NCBI GenBank assembly: GCA_937871605.1
Contig: CALMRM010000195.1
Location: 1 to 7,046, forward strand
Length of the DNA stretch: 7,046 bases
From: an uncultured Terriglobus sp.
Lineage (GTDB): Bacteria; Acidobacteriota; Terriglobia; Terriglobales; Acidobacteriaceae
Direction: 5' to 3'
The position numbers and the translations under genes are program-made. How positions within the stretch are numbered: the stretch's first letter is position 1; every line of letters starts with the position of its first letter. The notes beneath the pieces were generated by a model, which saw only the letters and a program-made list of their open reading frames with translations, did no database searches and was not told the DNA's origin. This document shows positions 1 through 6,503 of this stretch, in pieces.

Positions 1-161
1 AAGTCGCCGCGTTCGCGAATGGCGCGCGACGCTGCAGCAGGAACGAGACCCGCCTCTGCAAGTACTTCGCTGGCCACAGTATCTACTTCAAGCCAGCACT
101 TGAACTTTGACTCATCCGACCACAGCGTGCGAAATGCTGGTCTGCTATACCGGTTGATCAT
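1..161 (-). CDS. purB: Adenylosuccinate lyase, N-terminal part (cut by window edge)
   Basis: Translating the minus strand from the ATG at 161 gives 53 complete codons running off the left edge with no stop. The protein begins MINRYSRPAF, followed by LWSDESKFKCWLEVD. This matches the N-terminal pattern of adenylosuccinate lyase (Met-Ile-x-Arg-Tyr, then Trp-Ser/Thr-(D/E)-E-x-K-F-x-x-W-L-x-V-E). From family knowledge, the enzyme acts in the cytosol and catalyses two steps of purine synthesis: cleavage of SAICAR to AICAR and of adenylosuccinate to AMP, each releasing fumarate. Just upstream of the ATG is a good ribosome binding site, AGGGAGAG at 172-165. The gene starts 26 nt after the glutaredoxin stop in the same direction, so co-transcription is plausible. 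The catalytic regions lie outside the window; the call rests on the N-terminus alone. Confidence 0.85.
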   Translation of the reverse strand, partial: MINRYSRPAFRTLWSDESKFKCWLEVDTVASEVLAEAGLVPAAASRAIRERGD

Positions 162-187
162 CCACTCTCCCTGTGCTCAGGAGAGCG

Positions 188-448
188 CTAGCCAACCTGC
201 TTGACGCCGAGCAGTACCGCCATTTCATCGTGCAGAAAGCCTTCGCCTGGCCGGTACGGCTGCACCCACTTCCCATCGATCACGAACTGCGGAATTGCCC
301 GCTTGCCCACCTGCTGCAGCACAAGATCGGCCGCACCCGGCGTACGCTCAATGTCCACCTCAGAGTAGGGAATGCCGTGCTTGTCCAGGAACCGCTTTGC
401 CTCGCGGCAATCGCGGCACCAGCCTGCGGTGTACACCTTTAGATCCAT
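188..448 (-). CDS. Small glutaredoxin-family thiol oxidoreductase
   Basis: An 86-residue protein with one thioredoxin fold of the glutaredoxin/NrdH type. It starts with a beta strand (DLKVYTAGW) leading into a CxxC redox site, Cys11-Arg-Asp-Cys14. The cis-proline loop is AIP at 51-53, where classical glutaredoxins usually have TVP, followed by QFVIDG. No signal peptide is visible, so it is probably cytosolic. The expected role is dithiol-disulfide exchange, using glutathione, thioredoxin reductase or another low-molecular-weight thiol system. The partner cannot be told from sequence; the CRDC motif is neither the CPYC of classical glutaredoxins nor the CVQC often seen in NrdH. The ATG at 448 is chosen because the other nearby ATG (456) leads to a stop after five codons. 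The ribosome binding site is weak. It lies 29 nt after the SDR stop and 26 nt before purB. Confidence 0.85.
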   Translation of the reverse strand: MDLKVYTAGWCRDCREAKRFLDKHGIPYSEVDIERTPGAADLVLQQVGKRAIPQFVIDGKWVQPYRPGEGFLHDEMAVLLGVKQVG

Positions 449-477
449 AGTTCCATTCTACCCTTCTGCGTGCGGAC

Positions 478-1254
478 TCACTGCTCGTGGTAGCTCCGCA
501 TCAGCCCGCCGTCCACCACATACGTAGAGCCGGTGACGTACCCCGCGTCGTCGCTGGCCAGGAACGATGCCAGGCTGGCAACGTCATCCACTGTGCCCAT
601 GCGCCCCAGCGGAATGTTGCGCAAAAGCGGATCGAGCTTGGCGTGGTCGCTCATCAGTCCCTTGTTGATGGGCGTGATGATGGCACCCGGAGCGATGTTG
701 TTCACCGTGATGTTCTTGGGTCCCAGCTCGACGGAGAGGTCACGCATCAGCATGCGGATGCCCCCCTTTGAGGCGCAGTAGGTGCTGAAGTGTGGAAAGA
801 CCATGTCCTCGTGCACAGAGCTGATGTTGATCACGCGGCCCGGCAGGTTGGCCTTCAGCAGCCGCTGCACAAAGGCCTGCGTGGTGAAGAACGGCCCTTT
901 CAGGTTCACGTCCAGCACCAGGTCGTAGTCGGCCTCGGTCACATCCCAAAAGTCCGCACCCTTCTCAACACCCGCATTGTTGACCAGGATGTCCACCTTG
1001 CCTTGTGCGTCCCAACCTGCGTTCACCAGCGACTGGCACTCTGCCACCTTGGATATATCTGCCTGCACAATGGTGCTCTTGCGGCCAAGCGCCTCCACCT
1101 GGCGCTGAGTCTCTTGTGCACCTTCTATGCGACCGCTGTAGTTGATGACAATGTCCGCACCATCTTTCGCCATGCGCACCGCGATGCCCTGACCGATGCC
1201 CGACGAAGACCCTGTAATCAGTGCTACCCTACCCGCCAGCCTGCCATCACTCAT
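478..1254 (-). CDS. SDR-family oxidoreductase, glucose 1-dehydrogenase-like
   Basis: A 258-residue classical short-chain dehydrogenase/reductase. Visible features in order: the nucleotide-binding TGSSSGIG motif (14-21), the NNAG motif (92-95), Asn117 in the DVNLKG helix, catalytic Ser146 in INISSVHE, and the Tyr159-x-x-x-Lys163 pair in YCASKGG. Near the C-terminus are PGAIITPIN and YVTGSTYVVDGG. The SSVHE, ITPIN and VDGG stretches and the length (Bacillus glucose 1-dehydrogenase has 261 residues) point to the glucose 1-dehydrogenase-like branch. These are cytosolic NAD(P)-dependent enzymes that oxidise a sugar or polyol hydroxyl. SDR sequence predicts substrate poorly, so the true substrate remains open, and a 3-oxoacyl reductase-like role cannot be excluded. 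The ATG lies inside the end of tadA (8-nt overlap, ATGAGTGA), which suggests translational coupling. Confidence 0.88.
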   Translation of the reverse strand: MSDGRLAGRVALITGSSSGIGQGIAVRMAKDGADIVINYSGRIEGAQETQRQVEALGRKSTIVQADISKVAECQSLVNAGWDAQGKVDILVNNAGVEKGADFWDVTEADYDLVLDVNLKGPFFTTQAFVQRLLKANLPGRVINISSVHEDMVFPHFSTYCASKGGIRMLMRDLSVELGPKNITVNNIAPGAIITPINKGLMSDHAKLDPLLRNIPLGRMGTVDDVASLASFLASDDAGYVTGSTYVVDGGLMRSYHEQ

Positions 1255-1744
1255 GCGTGCTTGGATGCAGCGAACGCAGTCGCCGCTCCCTGAAAAAGCT
1301 TCGAAGCATCGCCGCAGCCTCCACCTCCAGCACGCCCTGGCTTACTTCCACGCGGTGGTTCAGCAGCGGGTGGTTCAGCACGCTCAGCACAGACCCACAG
1401 GCACCCGCTTTCGGATCGGCTGCGGCGTACACCAGCCGAGCGATGCGCGCATGCAGGATGGCTCCGGCGCACATGGCGCAGGGTTCCAGCGTGACGTAGA
1501 GAGTGCAGCCGGTCAGGCGGTAGTTGCCCAGGTGCCGCGCCGCCTCGCGCATGGCGACAACTTCGGCGTGCGCCGTCGGATCGCTGTCGCGGATCACGCG
1601 ATTGTTGCCGCGTCCGATGATTTCGCCAGCAAGCACCGCGACGGCACCGACCGGCACCTCGCCTTCGGCTGCAGCATCGGCAGCCTGCTCGAGAGCCGCG
1701 TGCATCCAGGCTCCGTCGCTGGATGGAGACAGGTCACCTTCCAT
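1247..1744 (-). CDS. tadA: tRNA-specific adenosine deaminase TadA
   Basis: With the start at the ATG at 1744 the protein has 165 residues, close to the 167 of E. coli TadA. It is a cytidine/deoxycytidylate deaminase-fold enzyme. The zinc ligand and catalytic pair lie in TAHAE (His59, Glu61), and the two cysteine ligands in PCAMC (Cys89, Cys92). EVPVGAV (29-35) and GRGNNRV (44-50) are the usual substrate-pocket stretches. From family knowledge, TadA converts adenosine to inosine at the wobble position 34 of tRNA-Arg(ACG), which is needed to read CGN codons, and it is normally essential. The frame is open a further 37 codons upstream, but those codons lie wholly inside the P460 gene and encode low-quality sequence, so the internal ATG is preferred. 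The start overlaps the P460 stop by 11 nt, and the end overlaps the SDR start by 8 nt. Confidence 0.93.
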   Translation of the reverse strand: MEGDLSPSSDGAWMHAALEQAADAAAEGEVPVGAVAVLAGEIIGRGNNRVIRDSDPTAHAEVVAMREAARHLGNYRLTGCTLYVTLEPCAMCAGAILHARIARLVYAAADPKAGACGSVLSVLNHPLLNHRVEVSQGVLEVEAAAMLRSFFRERRLRSLHPSTHE

Positions 1745-2339
1745 CGGGCTTGGTTTCGGGATCGTGCACGTAGGCCGCGCTGAGGGTATGCCTCTCCGTT
1801 GCCACCGGCAGCAGCGTTGGATAAAACTGCACAAAGGCGGTGTCCACGGCGGCATGCTGCTCGTGGCAGGTGTAGCAGCTGGCGGGCCGGGCTACCAGCT
1901 TCTCGGTGCCCTTCTCGGCGCGCACGTAGAAGGCCCACTCGCCGTGCAGCTTCCTATGCAGCTCGATGCCGGTGACGTCACGACCCTGTGTGCGGCCTGC
2001 CTTGTTGATGGAAACATCGGACTCACCCTTGCGATTTTCCAACACAAACGTGGTGTCGTCAGGCCATGTGCCCGTCTTCAGAAAAGAACGGTAGGCCTCG
2101 GGATTGACGAAGACGTTATCGAACACGGAGTGCTGCTGCGCGGGCAGACCTGCTCCGCCCGGCGCATCGTATGTCATGTCCAGCCCGGAGGTGAGAAAGA
2201 TCCACTCGCGGTAGTCCGCCTGTACTGGTGTGGTCGCAGGTGCCGCGGTTTGCGCAGCCTGCACAGGGGGCAGCAGCGAACGAGAGGCGAGCAGCGCAGC
2301 GCTGAGCAGGACGATGGTGGATACAAGCACCCGGTACAT
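1734..2339 (-). CDS. Secreted cytochrome P460-family haem protein
   Basis: A 201-residue protein with an N-terminal signal sequence: a hydrophobic stretch at about 4-23, then a likely signal peptidase site after Val-Gln-Ala28. The mature part carries the pattern of the cytochrome P460 domain: DYREWIFLTSG (42-52), FDNVFVNPEAY (73-83), a GTWPDDTTFVLE stretch (90-101), SINKAG (110-115), and a single c-type haem site CYTCH (155-159) followed by AAVDTAFVQFYPTL (163-176). It should therefore be exported and bind one covalent haem in the periplasm. In nitrifiers P460 oxidises hydroxylamine, but most members of this family in other bacteria have no assigned reaction, so I assign none. The haem of true P460 carries a lysine cross-link; Lys104 lies in a plausible region but this cannot be judged by eye. 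The ribosome binding site is GAGGG at 2349-2345. The stop lies within tadA. Confidence 0.85.
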   Translation of the reverse strand: MYRVLVSTIVLLSAALLASRSLLPPVQAAQTAAPATTPVQADYREWIFLTSGLDMTYDAPGGAGLPAQQHSVFDNVFVNPEAYRSFLKTGTWPDDTTFVLENRKGESDVSINKAGRTQGRDVTGIELHRKLHGEWAFYVRAEKGTEKLVARPASCYTCHEQHAAVDTAFVQFYPTLLPVATERHTLSAAYVHDPETKPDGR

Positions 2340-2398
2340 GGCGGCCCTCGCGACACAGGTTGCTAAAGCAGCTTCAGACTACATGGACGCAGCATGCG

Positions 2399-3442
2399 TC
2401 ATGCGGGCTCCTGCTGCGTCATGCAGTGAAGCGCGCCCAGGCCCCAGATGAAGTCACCGCAGTGAATGCCGACTACTTTGCGTTTAGGAAAGCAGTCCGT
2501 CAGCGTGTTCAGAGCGACGCGGTCGTTGCTGTCGTTGAACGTGGGTACCAAGACCAAGCCGTTGGCAATGTAGAAATTGGCATAGCTGGCAGGCAGGCGC
2601 TCACCATCGAACACAACCGGGGCGGGCATGGGCAGTTCGATGACCCTGTACGGCTCACCATTCAGCTGCTTAAAGCTGCGCAGGCGGTCGAGGTTCTCCG
2701 CCAGCGGCAAGTGGTTCTCGTCTGCGGTGTTGTGCTCCACGGCGGCGACGATGGTGTCCGTTGCCACAAAGCGTGCGATGTCGTCCACGTGGCCGTGCGT
2801 GTCGTCGCCCGCGCAGCCGCGGTTGAGCCACAGCACCTGCTCGATTCCGAGGTAGGCGTGGAAGACCTGCTCCAGCTGCTCACGGCTGACGCCGGGGTTA
2901 CGCTGTTGTACCTCGCTCAAAAGGCACTCTTCCGTGGTCAGCATCGCACCCGCGCCGTTCCCATCGATGGAACCACCCTCCAGCACCACGCGCCTTTCGT
3001 GTCCATTGACGGTCACCATCGGATCGAAGCGCTTCATGTCGCGCAGGGTGGCAACGTGCTCGGGAATCTGGTCGTCATGCTGCCAGTTGGGGTACTTGGC
3101 CCAGGCGTTGAACTTCCAGTTCGTAATGGCGAGTTGGTCTGCCTGCTTTACAAAGATCGGGCCGCTGTCGCGCAGCCAAATTCGGTCCGTGCGCCAGTGG
3201 TGAAAGTGCAGCCGCGCCAGGTTCGCACCGGCACGCAGCAGGATGCGCCGCGCCACCTTCTCGGCCTTTGCATCGTTGACGAGGATATTGACCTCTTCCA
3301 CCTGCGACAGGTGCCGCACAATCTCCGAGTACACCCACGGAATGGGTTGAAACTTGCCGGGCCAGTCCTCCGCATTGTGCGGCCATGCGATCCAGGTGGA
3401 AAGGTGCGCGTCCCACTCGGCGGGCATACGATGACCAGTCAT
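2399..3442 (-). CDS. aguA: Agmatine deiminase
   Basis: A 347-residue member of the agmatine deiminase / PAD_porph family of guanidino-group-modifying enzymes. Family landmarks in order: RMPAEW (5-10), TWIAWPH (16-22), RIWLRDSGP (87-95, catalytic-type Asp92), VLEGGSID (153-160, Glu155), GDDTHGHVDD (212-221, catalytic His218) and the C-terminal nucleophile Cys340 in ALHCMTQQEP. From family knowledge it hydrolyses agmatine to N-carbamoylputrescine and ammonia in the cytosol. The glycine-rich segment before the cysteine reads GLGALHC rather than the more common GGGxIHC. A peptidylarginine deiminase-like substrate is the main alternative, but the nearby aguB and arginine decarboxylase genes strongly favour agmatine. 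The ATG directly follows the TAA of the upstream gene with no spacer, and the ribosome binding site GGAGAG at 3451-3446 lies inside that upstream gene. Confidence 0.93.
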   Translation of the reverse strand: MTGHRMPAEWDAHLSTWIAWPHNAEDWPGKFQPIPWVYSEIVRHLSQVEEVNILVNDAKAEKVARRILLRAGANLARLHFHHWRTDRIWLRDSGPIFVKQADQLAITNWKFNAWAKYPNWQHDDQIPEHVATLRDMKRFDPMVTVNGHERRVVLEGGSIDGNGAGAMLTTEECLLSEVQQRNPGVSREQLEQVFHAYLGIEQVLWLNRGCAGDDTHGHVDDIARFVATDTIVAAVEHNTADENHLPLAENLDRLRSFKQLNGEPYRVIELPMPAPVVFDGERLPASYANFYIANGLVLVPTFNDSNDRVALNTLTDCFPKRKVVGIHCGDFIWGLGALHCMTQQEPA

Positions 3443-3886
3443 TTACTCTCCAAAATCATGCTGAGGATCGTCCGGAATGTCTTGGAGAATTGTGAGGAAA
3501 TCCGCGGTCTGCACAGTGTCGTGACCAACCCATGGGACAAATACCAGTGAGTTGTCTTCATGCCTCATCATGTCATTTCCGATGCTCTTACCGACAGTCA
3601 TATCCATATACGTGCAGTCTCCGTCGGTTTGAGGAGCACCAGGTTTGTCTGTTCCATCTACCCAGCTTAGGGAAGCTCGGCATTCTGCCAAGAACTTGTG
3701 ATGATCATGGCGAATAATGTAGGAAGCACCCTTCTTGCCTGTAACGAAATACGCATCTTTAAGACGTGCTGTACGTGACATTGAATAGTCGGGATAGGCG
3801 TTCACATCGTTGTAAATAATCCAAATTGCACTAACTGCCAAAAGGCCCTCGGTTATACGCAACAGAATCTTCACCTTGGAATTCAT
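3443..3886 (-). CDS. Unrecognised single-pass membrane protein, low GC, inside the putrescine cluster
   Basis: A 147-residue protein I do not recognise. It has a basic N-terminus (MNSKVK) followed by one hydrophobic segment (about 7-25, ending AVSAIWIIY). The rest is a soluble domain of about 115 residues, probably outside the cytoplasm. That domain has just two cysteines (Cys69 in AECRAS and Cys91 in GDCTYMD), which could form a disulfide, and is rich in Asp, His and aromatic residues (IRHDHHKF at 58-65, FVPWVGHD at 116-123). Gene status is supported by a strong ribosome binding site (AGGAGGGG, 3896-3889), a tight 29-nt gap after aguB, and a TAA that abuts the aguA ATG. By hand count its GC is about 46% (206 of 444), whereas a sampled part of aguB is about 65%, suggesting recent acquisition or weak constraint. 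A link to polyamine metabolism is only positional. No function is assigned. Confidence 0.75.
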   Translation of the reverse strand: MNSKVKILLRITEGLLAVSAIWIIYNDVNAYPDYSMSRTARLKDAYFVTGKKGASYIIRHDHHKFLAECRASLSWVDGTDKPGAPQTDGDCTYMDMTVGKSIGNDMMRHEDNSLVFVPWVGHDTVQTADFLTILQDIPDDPQHDFGE

Positions 3887-3915
3887 AGCCCCTCCTGAAG
3901 CAATCTAAGTGAGAC

Positions 3916-4827
3916 CTATTCAATGAACCTCTTCGTCACGCCCTCGTACGCATCGATTCGGCGGTCGCGCAGAAAGGGCCAGTGCTGGCGGGTGATCTCC
4001 ACCTGTGCCGGGTCAATCTCGACGTAGAGTGTCTCTTCCGTGTCGTGCGACGCTTTGGCGACGATGCGGCCGAACGGGTCGGCGATGAACGAGCCGCCCC
4101 AGAACTCCAGTCCCGCGCCCTCCGGCCCGGGCATGTTCACGCCCTCATGCAGCACGTCGCCATGCTCAAAGCCGACGCGGTTGACCGCACACACCCACAC
4201 GCCGTTGCTGATGGCGTGGGCGCGCTGCGTGGTCTGCCAGGCGTCGTACTGCGCCTCGCCGAACTCCGCCTTTTCGCTGGGGTGCCAGCCGATGGCGGTG
4301 GGGAAGAAGAGCACCTCCGCACCCTTCAGCGCGGTGATGCGTGCGCCCTCCGGGTACCACTGGTCCCAGCAGACCAGCGTGCCGATGTTGCCCGCCGTGG
4401 ACCGCAGCGCACGAAAGCCAAGGTCGCCCGGCGTGAAGTAAAACTTCTCGTAGTAGAGCGGGTCGTCCGGAATGTGCATCTTGCGGTAGGTGTCGGCGAT
4501 GCTGCCGTCGCGCTCCAGCGTGACCGCTGTGTTGTGGTACAGGCCGGGCGCGCGCCGCTCGAATAGCGACGCGATGATAACCACTTTGTGCTCACGCGCA
4601 ATCTGCGATAGCCGCTCCGTGCTTGGGCCGGGGATGGATTCTGCAGTGGCGAAGAGCGCGTGGTCCTCGCGCTGACAAAAATACTGCGTACGAAACAACT
4701 CCGGCAGGCAGATGAGCTCCGCGCCGTGCTTCGCGGCGTCCACAATGCGGTCTGCAGCTTTGTCGAGATTCTTGCCGGTGTCCGGCTCGCAACTCATCTG
4801 AATGAGCGCGACATTGGTCTTCTTCAT
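3916..4827 (-). CDS. aguB: N-carbamoylputrescine amidohydrolase
   Basis: A 303-residue carbon-nitrogen hydrolase (nitrilase superfamily). The catalytic triad is visible as Glu43 (CLPELF), Lys116 (YRKMHIPDD) and Cys153 (VCWDQWYPE). The CWDQWYPE motif and the GWHPSEKAEFGEAQYDAW stretch (around 180-197) are typical of the AguB branch and separate it from general nitrilases and omega-amidases. From family knowledge it hydrolyses N-carbamoylputrescine to putrescine, CO2 and ammonia in the cytosol, completing the agmatine route begun by arginine decarboxylase and AguA. The ATG at 4827 gives the expected start MKKTNVALIQ. An in-frame ATG at 4863 would add 12 residues but lies inside an inverted repeat and adds nothing family-like. 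A weak GAGAAAG ribosome binding site precedes 4827. The gene follows a 215-nt spacer containing palindromes and is followed 29 nt later by the low-GC orphan gene. Confidence 0.94.
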   Translation of the reverse strand: MKKTNVALIQMSCEPDTGKNLDKAADRIVDAAKHGAELICLPELFRTQYFCQREDHALFATAESIPGPSTERLSQIAREHKVVIIASLFERRAPGLYHNTAVTLERDGSIADTYRKMHIPDDPLYYEKFYFTPGDLGFRALRSTAGNIGTLVCWDQWYPEGARITALKGAEVLFFPTAIGWHPSEKAEFGEAQYDAWQTTQRAHAISNGVWVCAVNRVGFEHGDVLHEGVNMPGPEGAGLEFWGGSFIADPFGRIVAKASHDTEETLYVEIDPAQVEITRQHWPFLRDRRIDAYEGVTKRFIE

Positions 4828-4853
4828 CAATCTTTCTCGGGTCGTACCGACAT

Positions 4854-4995
4854 AGAAGGGCACAGCTTCAGCTGTGCCAACTTGAGTATTTTCCCTGTTC
4901 TCCCTTTCTCTTCCGTTTCGTCCTTAGCGAGCGGAAGAGAAGGGGAAGACCTTCTGTGGGCATCGTTTGCGGCACAGCTGAAGCTGTGCCCTTCT
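4854..4995. repeat. Nested inverted repeat (REP/BIME-like) between the aldolase gene and aguB
   Basis: Two 25-base arms, 4854-4878 and 4971-4995, are exact reverse complements. Each arm is itself a hairpin with a perfect 8-bp stem (GGCACAGC / GCTGTGCC) and a 4-base loop, TTCA in one and TGAA in the other. Between them is a second inverted repeat, 4901-4915 with 4932-4946, matching at 14 of 15 positions (TCCCTTTCTCTTCCG against CGGAAGAGAAGGGGA) around a 16-base loop. The layout of head-to-head small palindromes resembles REP/BIME elements, and similar GGCACAGC- or GGCACGGC-type hairpins are, from memory, common between genes in Acidobacteriaceae. No transposase or flanking target duplication is seen. 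In the transcript it could form a large structure between the aldolase and aguB; neither hairpin has a T-tract typical of an intrinsic terminator. Confidence 0.85.
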
Positions 4996-5042
4996 GACAC
5001 TGCAAGCTTAGACACATTCCGCAAACTCTTCGTCAATTTGCT

Positions 5043-6092
5043 TTAAGCCATGATCTCGCGGATGTCGCTTGCCAGTTGATCCACACGCGCCAGGTCCGTA
5101 TCCCACGCAAACATGAAGCGTGCGCCACCGCCAATGAACGTGTAGAAGCGCCAGCCGCGCTCGCGCAGTTGTTGCAGGCGAGCTTCGTCGGTCAGCAAAA
5201 AAACCGCGTTTGCTTCGACCGGAAACATGATCTGTGCATGTTTAAGGCCCTGAATGGAAGTGCATAGGTGCCGGGCGCACGTATTAGCGTGCTCTGCATT
5301 CCGTCGCCATGCGCCTGTCTCCAACATGCCGATCCAGGGTGACGACAGGAACCGCATCTTCGACGCCAGCTGGCCGGCCTGCTTGCAGCGGTAGTCGAAG
5401 TCGCGCGCCAGGGCTCCGTCAAAAAACACGATGGCCTCGCCAATGGCCATGCCGTTCTTGGTGCCGCCAAAGCACAGCACCTCCACGCCTGCCTTCCACG
5501 TCATCTCAGCCGCGGAGCAGCCCGCACCCATCAGTGCATTACTAAAGCGCGCGCCATCCATGTGCAGGTGCAGGCCAAGATCGTGGCAGGTCTCGCTCAG
5601 GACGGCGATTTCGTCCACGCGGTAGACGCGGCCGGTCTCCGTCGATTGCGTGATGGTTACTGCGCGGGGCTTGGGGAAGTGGATGTCCTTGCGTGAGGTA
5701 GCCAGCGCGCGAATCGCGGCTGAAGTCAGCTTGCCGTCCTCGGTGGGCGCGGTCAGCAGCTTGCTGCCGTTGGAAAAGAACTCCGGCGCGCCGCACTCGT
5801 CCGTTTCCACATGTGCGGTGTTGGAGCAGATGACGGAGTGGTAGCTCTGGCACAGCGACGCCAGCGCCAGCGAGTTCGCCGCGGTGCCGTTGAACGCGAA
5901 GAACACCTCGCAGTCCGTCTCGAACACCTCGCGGAACAGGTCCGAAGCTCGCTGCGTCCACGGGTCGTCGCCGTACGCGGTGGCATGGCCGTGATTGGCC
6001 TCGGCCATGGCCGCCCAAACTTCTGGGCAGATGCCGGAATAGTTGTCGCTGGCGAACTGCTGCGAGTTGTCGTGGGAGATGTGCTGATGCAA
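5043..6092 (-). CDS. ltaE: Low-specificity L-threonine aldolase
   Basis: A 349-residue fold-type I PLP enzyme of the threonine aldolase / beta-eliminating lyase family, strongly resembling the roughly 346-residue Pseudomonas-type enzyme. Landmarks: FASDNYSGICPE (13-24), AYGDDPWT (39-46), FNGTAAN (67-73), TAHVETDECGAPEF (92-105, His94 expected to stack on PLP), HMDGARFSNA (177-186, Asp179 and Arg182) and the PLP lysine Lys212 in FGGTKNG. It cleaves L-threonine and L-allo-threonine to glycine and acetaldehyde and is cytosolic. The start is TTG at 6092: the FASDNYSG motif must be included, no ATG or GTG lies before it, and a same-frame stop (6098-6096) sits two codons upstream. A GGAAAGAG stretch about 8 nt upstream could serve as ribosome binding site. 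It follows vapC by only 3 nt, implying co-transcription. No link to putrescine synthesis is evident. Confidence 0.93.
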   Translation of the reverse strand: MHQHISHDNSQQFASDNYSGICPEVWAAMAEANHGHATAYGDDPWTQRASDLFREVFETDCEVFFAFNGTAANSLALASLCQSYHSVICSNTAHVETDECGAPEFFSNGSKLLTAPTEDGKLTSAAIRALATSRKDIHFPKPRAVTITQSTETGRVYRVDEIAVLSETCHDLGLHLHMDGARFSNALMGAGCSAAEMTWKAGVEVLCFGGTKNGMAIGEAIVFFDGALARDFDYRCKQAGQLASKMRFLSSPWIGMLETGAWRRNAEHANTCARHLCTSIQGLKHAQIMFPVEANAVFLLTDEARLQQLRERGWRFYTFIGGGARFMFAWDTDLARVDQLASDIREIMA

Positions 6093-6095
6093 GTT

Positions 6096-6503
6096 TTATA
6101 CTCTTTCCGCGGCAACGACACCCTTAGCCGCAAGCGACAGCAGCAGGCGGTCACGGGTGAGCAGTGTAAGCTCATGCACCCGGCAGGTGGCTGCCAGAAT
6201 GCGATCCGCCGGATCGCCGTGGAAGTCCGTTGGCAGAGTGGCACACTGACATGCCACCTCGAAGTCAAAAGGTGCAAGGGTGACCCTGCTCTTGCGTACA
6301 GCTTCCTGCAGCCATCCTTGTACCGGCGCGGGTAGGTCAAGTCTGCCGCGAGAGGCTTTCAGGCCGATCTCCCAAAGTGAAATGGGCGAAAGGTACAGTT
6401 CGCCTTCCACGGCAGCTTCTCTGCAGGTTTGGAAGGTGTCCCGTTCAAGTTCGATGTCGGAGATCAGCCAGAGCCAGGTATGTGAATCCAGCAACAGCTT
6501 CAC
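6096..6503 (-). CDS. vapC: VapC-type PIN-domain toxin
   Basis: With a GTG start at 6503 the protein has 135 residues and begins (V)KLLLDSHTWLWL, the classical PIN-domain opening. The acidic metal-binding residues are in place: Asp6, Glu45 (SLWEIGLK), Asp97/Asp100 (HGDPADRILAAT) and Asp118 (LLTRDRLLL). From family knowledge, PIN toxins of this kind are Mg2+-dependent ribonucleases that cut tRNA, rRNA or mRNA and are held inactive by a partner antitoxin. The GTG overlaps the antitoxin stop (GTGA at 6503-6500), the typical 4-nt coupling of such pairs. A TTG at 6518 would add five residues (MGCNA) with no family support, so GTG is preferred. All acidic residues are present, so the toxin looks intact. 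The RNA target cannot be predicted. Confidence 0.92.
   Translation of the reverse strand: MKLLLDSHTWLWLISDIELERDTFQTCREAAVEGELYLSPISLWEIGLKASRGRLDLPAPVQGWLQEAVRKSRVTLAPFDFEVACQCATLPTDFHGDPADRILAATCRVHELTLLTRDRLLLSLAAKGVVAAERV

Noticed and set aside
790..1293. Plus-strand open frame of 167 codons opposite the SDR gene
   Set aside because: Antisense shadow of a gene with all SDR motifs intact; no domain or ribosome binding site support.
2396..2430. Repeated GCGTCATGC words near the end of aguA
   Set aside because: Only two copies of nine bases, one within aguA codons; no stem with a T-run, so neither a terminator nor a repeat element is supported.
2360..3550. Long plus-strand open frame of 396 codons opposite aguA
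   Set aside because: It mirrors aguA and part of the orphan gene, shows no recognisable domain, and arises because GC-rich codons leave the opposite strand free of stops.
4827..5036. Minus-strand open frame of 69 codons starting with TTG and covering the spacer upstream of aguB
   Set aside because: It is made almost wholly of the nested palindrome, has no family-like sequence and ends on the aguB start codon; better explained as repeat DNA.
5007..5036. Possible promoter for aguB on the minus strand: TTGACG at 5036-5031 and TCTAAG at 5012-5007, 18-nt spacing
   Set aside because: The -10 box matches consensus at only 4 of 6 positions and acidobacterial promoters are poorly defined; too weak to list as a feature.
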